DNA of 64,000 nt from Basidiobolus meristosporus CBS 931.73. Its lineage: Eukaryota; Basidiobolomycota; Basidiobolomycetes; Basidiobolales; Basidiobolaceae. The stretch covers positions 59,402 to 123,401 of the forward strand of contig MCFE01000222.1 of NCBI GenBank assembly GCA_002104905.1, in the 5' to 3' direction. How positions within the stretch are numbered: position 1 is the stretch's first letter; each line of letters opens with the position of its first letter. Shown here piece by piece: positions 58,057 through 64,000 of the stretch. Position numbers and translations under genes: made by a program. A model generated the notes under the pieces. The model was given only the letters and a program-made list of their open reading frames with translations, did no database searches and had not been told where the DNA came from.

Positions 58057-59310
58057 TCAGGCAGAGGTTGTAGCTTCTTCAGAGGCAGCATTGACAATGT
58101 GACCTGCAGAGTCCCAGAGCTCTTCAAATGGTGCATCACTTAAGTCAGCAAGGAGGGAAATGGCATGATTCTTGAGGAAGTATGCCACATCATAGGAGGG
58201 GGCTTGTCTCTTGATGGCAGCAAAGAAAGACAGAATGGCAACATGGGCTGGAGGCTTGTTGAACAGTAGAGAGTCAGAGGATTCAGATTCTTCAGGCACT
58301 ATCTTGAAGTCAGTTTTCAGCCAGTTAAGGTTCTTCTCCACAAAGGCAACAAATGGGTCAGCAATGTTTTGGTCTAGGATAACCTCCAGAATCTTCCCTT
58401 TTCTCCAGGCCAGGTTGACAATTCTTGAGAGCTGAATATTGCATGCCTTGAGTGCTTTCCTGATGTTGGAAATGGGAGTCCAGGGAACTTGCTTCAAGTA
58501 CACCACAGTCCAGGTAGAAGCTGGTGGTAGGTTTGCTGGGGGCTTGTAAGTCCTTCTGTGTTGCAATGGAGCTGCAGTAGTCAGATTGGAGTCCACATTC
58601 TCAGTAGAGGGTTTTCTTGATGTGTCTTGCTGAATGGTACTGGAGCTGGATGTGCTGATAATTCTTGCTAGAACCTTGCCTGCATAAGTCTGAGGTATAG
58701 CTGAGGTGACTGTAGAGGTGGTGGCAGCTGGTGCAGGTGGAGAGGCAGAAACTGAAGCAGGAACTGAGGTCACCTGGGAGAAGGCAGTAGAAGCAGGTTT
58801 TCTGGGAGGAACAGAGTTCACTATCCAGTTGTTCTGTAAAACACTGGAGTAGCTTTTCTGTGGAACAGGATCTTGCTCTTGAACAGGAACAGAAGCAGGA
58901 GGCTGGGGCTGAGCAGTAGTGGTAAGGCAGTGGCACTCCAAGGAAGCTTTTTGCAAGGCATCTCTGGCAGTTTCAGGGCAGTATTGGCTTCATTCTTGAG
59001 CTTCTTGCATTGGGCATCCAGTCTCTTGTTTTCAATAGCCAGGGCAGTATTGGCAGCCTCTAAATCAGCAATTCTCTTCTCAATTGCAAGGAATCTCTGA
59101 AGAAATGCATCAGTAGAAGTGCTGGCATCTGGAGAGCAGTGGCAGGAATAGAGTCCATTGACAGTGGGCTTCTTGGAGGCAAGGAAAGTGGACTGGCAGA
59201 TTCAGGCACAAAAGGAGATATCCTGGCAGGAGGAGAAGGAGTATCCAAGGCAGTACAGAGCATCTGTGGTGAGCAGCAGCAGGGAGGCAGCTGTAGAGGA
59301 GGAGTGTGAG
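58057..59310 (-). pseudogene. LINE ORF1 (E1), frameshifted and 5'-truncated
   Basis: Homologue of ORF1 at 62139-63674. The last 299 residues (58956-58057) are open. Upstream of that, one T is missing near 58974 (three versus four T in E2) and one G near 59131, which break the frame. The N-terminal zinc-binding part is missing because the element is truncated at 59310. ORF1 ends 15 bp before the ORF2 start. Confidence 0.85.
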
Positions 59311-59350
59311 GGGGGAGACAGTCACCAACAGGTGAAATCTTTATTTCAGT
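59311..59350 (-). promoter_or_regulatory. LINE 3' end: AATAAA, hairpin and tail
   Basis: Sense strand reads AATAAAGATTTCACC, TGTT loop, GGTGACTGTC, then a C-rich tail. UCACC pairs with GGUGA. The same block closes E1 (55228-55265), X (53989-54032), Y (54755-54800), copy 3 (51747-51783) and the fragment at 48303-48345. It is probably the site recognised by the LINE reverse transcriptase. Confidence 0.65.
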
Positions 59351-59369
59351 TGAAACAAAGAAGCCAGCG

Positions 59370-62123
59370 CTACTGTTGTAGCTTTGATACAAGAGTGTGT
59401 AGCTGAGGGGAATTTGTAGGTAAGTTAATAAGAAGTGATGATAGTTCTTCAGTGCTCAAGACACTGTTCAGTGGGAAGGGGGGTAGCAAGAGAGGTAAGA
59501 ATGACTTGTGAACAACATTAATGAGGGGAATGTGATAAGGATTGATATTCATCATAAAGGGAGTGTGCTGCTGCAGATATTGCTGCCAAAGGTCTGTCAA
59601 GTACTTCAGGTAGGCCAGCTTGGGTTTTTCTGACTGCAGAATAAATTCTGCAAACTTCTTGACTTCAGGATCTCCAAGTATAGTTCTCCAGCAGGAGCCA
59701 GGTGTTGTGTGGTGTGTTCTCTTCCAGGCCTTAATCAGTGGGTTGTTGCAGTGGTGAAGTCTGAGGTATAATCTGGTTCTAAGGTAGAGAAGTCTGATCT
59801 TATAGGGCATAAACCCAAAAGCACCAAGAATAGCATGTCTGTAGGGGCATTCAGGCAAATGAGGCACCAAGGAGGTAATGCACCATACTGCAAACTTGTC
59901 AAGCTTAGTGCAGTCTCTAGAAGTAAGAGAGAGAAGTGGTAAGCCAAATTCCAGGACAGGGAAGACAAACTGCTTGAGTAGAAGAAGGCAGCTGGGAGCT
60001 GAAGTTGTAGGAGGAGTAACAGCCAGTAGCTTGTGGAGTGCCTGTCTTGCCAGGATAATTCTCTTCTTCAGGTGTGCTCCAGAGTCTAGTCCAGTAGGAA
60101 GGAAAGGAAAGCCAAGATATGTAGCAGAAACCTGAGCAGGTAGAGTGGAGTTCTCCAAGTTGATGGGAGAGCCCAAAGGTACTGTCTTTGCAATGGAAAG
60201 CTGGAGATTATTCTTCTGCAGATACTGGTGGATGGTCTGGGAGTCTTGTTGCACATTGGAGGAGGATATTCTGATGTCATCAGCAAAGAGAGTAACCAGG
60301 CAGTCAGCTGAGAGTCTTGGGAAATCATTCAGGAAGATGGCAAACAGTATAGGACCAAGCACAGAGCCTTGAACCACTCCATTAGGAACTGAGAACACAG
60401 CTGATTGCTCACTTGGGTGCAGAATTCTTGCTTGTGGATCCAGAAACAGAGACCTGACAAGGAGGGTGAGAGAGGTACTGGAGAAGCATTGCAACTTGGA
60501 CCAAAGCAGATTTCTGTCAACTGAATCAAAGGCCTTAGTAATATCAAACAGAACTGAGGGATACTTGCACTGGAGAGAGTGATCTTGGCTAAGTATGACT
60601 GCATATTCCAAGGAGAGGCCAGGAACAAAGCCAAACTGTGCAGGATGAAACTTGAGGGAGTCAGAGTAGAGCTCCTGAGCAAGCAGAAGCTCAAACACCT
60701 TTCTGCAGGTGGGCAGCAGAGATATTGGCCTGTAGGAGCTAGGATCCAGGTGCTTTCCTTTACCCTTGTACAGTGGCAGAACATTTGCAAAGGACCATTC
60801 CTCAGGAGTAGAAAGCTGGGCTGAGCATTGCTGAAACAGTGGAAGCAGAAGTGCAGACATGGCCTTGGTACTAGTCTTCAGAAGCTCATAGGAGATTGTG
60901 TCCACACCTGGAGCAGTAGAGTTGGGAAGCCTCTTGAGCACATTATGGATTCTCCTTTGATCAAGTGCAAGTGGGATGGGCAGAGTCTTGAAGTCAGGAT
61001 GAAAGCCAGGAGTTGAGTACTGCTTTGTAGAGAAGAAGATGTTAGCCAGCTGTTCTGTTGAAGGTAACTTCCTGGAAGAGGGCCTCATTGCCCTGTAGAG
61101 TCTTGATACTGTTCTTGTTATAGAGTTGGAAGATTGCAGAGGCAAGGAACTCATAATATGATCCCAGAGCTGAGTATGCAGAGTGTGGTGAATTGCCTTG
61201 GAGTGGTGTATTGCTGTCAGGAGGAGTTTCTCTGTTTTTGGGTTAGGGAAACTCAGGTAGCTTTGTTGCAGGGCTGAAACAATGGATTCCCATTTTCTTG
61301 AGGTAACAGCAGTAGTCTTGCATGGCAGTGAGAGGGAGGCAGACACCAGAATCAGATGCTTCACAAAGAGCCAGGCATAGTTGAGATCATCTGGCAGAGA
61401 AAGTAGCAAACTGGCAAGCTTCAAGTAGTTCCCAAAGTCTTTCTTCTGATTCTTGGTAGCTTTGTGGGTGAGCACAGTAAGTTTTGGCAGCTTCTTCTTC
61501 ACAACTGGTTGCATAGAAAGGGACCAGGCTGGGTGGTCAGAGGCTCTCAAGGATCCTAGCTCAGCTCCAGAGAATTGCTTAACTTCATTCACAAAGTAGA
61601 GGGCAGCAGCAGAAGGGCAGATCCAGTCAACACATCTTTTCTCAGATTGAGCACCTAGTGCTAGCAGGATGGCTTTCTCTCAGGAAGTTCAGTAGGAATG
61701 TAGACCTTGGCTTCATTCTTGCAGTCAGAGTAGTCTTGTTCTCAGGATGGGGAATGTTGAGATCTCCAAGCAAGATAACAGGTGTTGATATAGATTGCTG
61801 GTATTGCTGAACTTCTGGCATATAACTTGCACTTCCTGAAGGGCAAGACTTGGAGGCAGATAGCAGAGCACCAGACTGATAGTTGGCAACTGGAGAGCAG
61901 CACAGTAAGGGGAGTAAAGAGGAACACAGAGCTGAGGAGTATTGATGGTAGAAGAGATGAAGCAGATAGAGGAGGTATTCTTTGTTCTAGGAGTAGAAAA
62001 GCAATATAGATTAGTCAAAAGTATAGAGGGTAGCTGAACATCAATCAAACACAGGAGGGAAAATCTTGAAAGAAGTCTCTCTAGAGTTGGTCTTGATGGC
62101 TGTATGCTGTTGCAGTTAAGCAA
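59370..62123 (-). pseudogene. LINE ORF2 (E2) with two compensating single-base indels
   Basis: Begins at 62123 like E1 ORF2. It loses one T near 61811 (AACTTCTGG versus AACTTTCTGG) and gains one G near 61668 (AGCAGGATGG versus AGCAGATGG). Between these the frame is shifted for about 48 codons and meets a stop at 61725. Downstream it is open from 61592 to 59370 with all RT motifs, including LFADDIRIS. Either this copy is inactive or these are sequence errors in short homopolymers. Confidence 0.88.
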
Positions 62124-62138
62124 CAGAACTTCAGGTAG

Positions 62139-63674
62139 TCAGGCAGAGGTTGTAGCTTCTTCAGAGGCAGCATTGACAATGTGACCTGCAGAGTCCCAGA
62201 GCTCTTCAAATGGTGCATCACTTAAGTCAGCAAGGAGGGAAATGGCATGGTTCTTGAGGAAGTATGCCACATCATAGGAGGGGGCTTGTCTCTTGATGGC
62301 AGCAAAGAAAGACAGAATGGCAACATGGGCTGGAGGCTTGTTGAACAGTAGAGAGTCAGAGGATTCAGATTCTTCAGGCACTATCTTGAAGTCAGTTTTC
62401 AGCCAGTTAAGGTTCTTCTCCACAAAGGCAACAAATGGGTCAGCAATGTTTTGGTCTAGGATAACCTCCAGAATCTTCCCTTTTCTCCAGGCCAGGTTGA
62501 CAATTCTTGAGAGCTGAATATTGCATGCCTTGAGTGCTTTCCTGATGTTGGAAATGGGAGTCCAGGGAACTTGCTTCAAGTACACCACAGTCCAGGTAGA
62601 AGCTGGTGGTAGGTTTGCTGGGGGCTTGTAAGTCCTTCTGTGTTGCAATGGAGCTGCAGTAGTCAGATTGGAGTCCACATTCTCAGTAGAAGGTTTTCTT
62701 GATGTGTCTTGCTGAATGGTACTGGAGCTGGATGTGCTGATAATTCTTGCTAGAACCTTGCCTGCATAAGTCTGAGGTATAGCTGAGGTGACTGTAGAGG
62801 TGGTGGCAGCTGGTGCAGGTGGAGAGGCAGAAACTGAAGCAGGAACTGAGGTCACCTGGGAGAAGGCAGTAGAAGCAGGTTTTCTGGGAGGAACAGAGTT
62901 CACTATCCAGTTGTTCTGTAAAACACTGGAGTAGCTTTTCTGTGGAACAGGATCTTGCTCTTGAACAGGAACAGAAGCAGGAGGCTGGGGCTGAGCAGTA
63001 GTGGTAAGGCAGTGGCACTCCAAGGAAGCTTTTTGCAAGGCATCTCTGGCAGTTTTCAGGGCAGTATTGGCTTCATTCTTGAGCTTCTTGCATTGGGCAT
63101 CCAGTCTCTTGTTTTCAATAGCCAGGGCAGTATTGGCAGCCTCTAAATCAGCAATTCTCTTCTCAATTGCAAGGAATCTCTGAAGAAATGCATCAGTAGA
63201 AGTGCTGGCATCTGGGAGAGCAGTGGCAGGAATAGAGTCCATTGACAGTGGGCTTCTTGGAGGCAAGGAAAGTGGACTGGCAGATTCAGGCACAAAAGGA
63301 GATATCCTGGCAGGAGGAGAAGGAGTATCCAAGGCAGTAACAGAGGCAATTCTTGTTGGTGAAGCAGCAGCAGGGGAGGCAAGCCTGTTCAGAAACTGGG
63401 CAGGAGAGAGTGCTTGAGGAGAGGGAGTCTTCAGCTTGCCAAGCATGTCTTCCATCAGAGTGATACCAATATTCCTGGTGCATTTGCAGAGAAAAGTAAG
63501 CTTCCTGAGTCTGCCAGCTCTTCCATTCCTTCTGATAGTTCCTTTGTTTCCACAGTTGGGGCAAGAAATCTTCTTGACAGACTTGTCAAAGCAATCAAGA
63601 ACCTTCCTTTCAGGTGTAGTGGGCTCCTGTTGAGGTTTTGGTGGCATATCCAGAGTTTCAGCTTCAAATTTCAA
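62139..63674 (-). CDS. LINE ORF1: zinc-binding, coiled-coil nucleic-acid-binding protein
   Basis: A 511-residue protein, probably the RNA chaperone of the element. An N-terminal Cys-rich motif (CPNC at about 38-41, then NGRAGR and LCKC at about 62-65) resembles a zinc ribbon. Residues about 165-215 form a coiled coil (IEKRIADLEAANTALAIENK). A long Pro/Ser/Thr-rich linker follows. The C-terminal part (WTVVYLKQVPWTPISNIRKA, VNLAWRKGKILEVI) could be an RRM-like fold. It ends 15 bp before ORF2 in another frame, suggesting reinitiation or termination-coupled translation. Confidence 0.85.
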   Translation of the reverse strand: MKFEAETLDMPPKPQQEPTTPERKVLDCFDKSVKKISCPNCGNKGTIRRNGRAGRLRKLTFLCKCTRNIGITLMEDMLGKLKTPSPQALSPAQFLNRLASPAAASPTRIASVTALDTPSPPARISPFVPESASPLSLPPRSPLSMDSIPATALPDASTSTDAFLQRFLAIEKRIADLEAANTALAIENKRLDAQCKKLKNEANTALKTARDALQKASLECHCLTTTAQPQPPASVPVQEQDPVPQKSYSSVLQNNWIVNSVPPRKPASTAFSQVTSVPASVSASPPAPAATTSTVTSAIPQTYAGKVLARIISTSSSSTIQQDTSRKPSTENVDSNLTTAAPLQHRRTYKPPANLPPASTWTVVYLKQVPWTPISNIRKALKACNIQLSRIVNLAWRKGKILEVILDQNIADPFVAFVEKNLNWLKTDFKIVPEESESSDSLLFNKPPAHVAILSFFAAIKRQAPSYDVAYFLKNHAISLLADLSDAPFEELWDSAGHIVNAASEEATTSA

Positions 63675-63716
63675 TTTTTGAGATTTTTGGGTGATTTTTG
63701 ATGGGCGGGATCAAAA

Positions 63717-63730
63717 TTAGGGTTAGGGTT
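63717..63730. repeat. telomere-type TTAGGG units at the LINE 5' boundary
   Basis: TTAGGGTTAGGGTT directly adjoins the 5' end of E2 and is followed by GCGCGCTGTGAC. Two units only. It could be the tail of a lost upstream element or a remnant of a telomeric target or addition. Confidence 0.7.
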
Positions 63731-63774
63731 GCGCGCTGTGACTGCTTTTTACGATCGCAAGGTCAGAATCCTAG

Positions 63775-64000
63775 GAAAAAATAAAAATAGTTAGTAAAGG
63801 TGATTTAATGGATGGATGGATGGATTCGGAGTCAGATTCAATCAAAAAATCAAATCGTTGACTAATTTAAAGAGGAAAAAATAAAAATAGTTAGTAAAGG
63901 TGATTTAATGGATGGATGGATGGATTCGGAGTCAGATTCAATCAAAAAATCAAATCGTTGACTAATTTAAAGAGGAAAAATAAAAATAGTTAGTAAAGTG
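63775..64000. repeat. satellite with 100-bp period
   Basis: Two full 100-bp units and the start of a third, each beginning AAAAAATAAAAATAGTTAG and containing a triple GGAT run (ATGGATGGATGGATTCGG). The first two are virtually identical; the third has lost one A. The array continues beyond the right edge. It is close to the telomere-type units and may be subtelomeric. Confidence 0.85.

Larger units (their letters stand above)
55223..59310 (-). mobile_element. LINE copy E1, 5'-truncated
   Basis: Non-LTR retrotransposon, nearly identical to the longer copy E2 at its right. The 3' end (55223) carries plus GGGTTAGGGGGAGACAGTCACC. The 5' side stops inside ORF1 at about 59310, directly against the 3' end of E2, so the two lie head-to-tail. 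ORF2 is uninterrupted; ORF1 has two one-base losses relative to E2. The close identity implies recent activity. Confidence 0.92.
59311..63716 (-). mobile_element. LINE copy E2, apparently full length
   Basis: About 4.4 kb from the 3' hairpin end at 59311 to a 5' end at about 63716 (sense AATTTTGATCCCGCCC), flanked by TTAGGGTTAGGGTT on the plus strand. The 5' leader is only about 40 bp before the ORF1 ATG at 63674. ORF1 is intact and ORF2 has a pair of one-base indels. It is the best reference for the family. Confidence 0.92.

Overview
The window looks like a chromosomal segment of a filamentous or early-diverging fungus. It has short spliceosomal introns (about 43-65 bp) with GT..AG ends, TATA boxes, fungal-type housekeeping genes (PAK/Ste20 kinase, kinesin-5, Sec7, eS4, eS28, Spo7-like), a FAM72-family gene, and LTR elements of both superfamilies. 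FAM72 and the general look suggest a Mucoromycota/Zoopagomycota-grade fungus, but the phylum is inference. Exon structures were worked out by hand from splice signals, reading phase and protein-family conservation.

Region 1-17106 is a nested transposon cluster: a CpG-decayed Ty3/gypsy element on the minus strand (1-5278) abutting a second gypsy copy on the plus strand (5279-10710); a 3.4-kb PIF/Harbinger DNA transposon inside that second copy (6656-10072, AAA target duplication); copia remnants; and one structurally complete Ty1/copia element (11714-16400, GTTTG target duplication) inserted in a copia remnant.

Region 17107-47322 is the gene island: PAK kinase (+), RPS28 (-) and RPS4 (+) as a divergent ribosomal pair, kinesin-5 (+), SEC7 (-), a penta-EF-hand protein (-), a GH36 raffinose-synthase-like protein (+), FAM72 (+), an inverted duplication carrying two near-identical cysteine-rich secreted-protein genes, a Spo7/CNEP1R1-like membrane protein (+), a two-RRM RNA-binding protein (-), a 54-residue putative secreted peptide (+) and an unrecognised 277-residue protein (+).

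Region 48303-63730 is a second repeat block. It starts with degenerate copia copies. It then becomes a largely head-to-tail series of non-LTR retrotransposons (LINEs) and short non-autonomous relatives, mostly on the minus strand. Their sense 3' ends share AATAAAGATTTCACC, a small hairpin and a tail of telomere-type CCCTAA units. Two LINE copies (55223-59310 and 59311-63716) are nearly identical, so the family is young. This LINE/SINE family with a telomere-like tail is the most unusual system in the window. The right edge is a 100-bp-period satellite (63775-64000). No tRNA, rRNA or CRISPR array was recognised.
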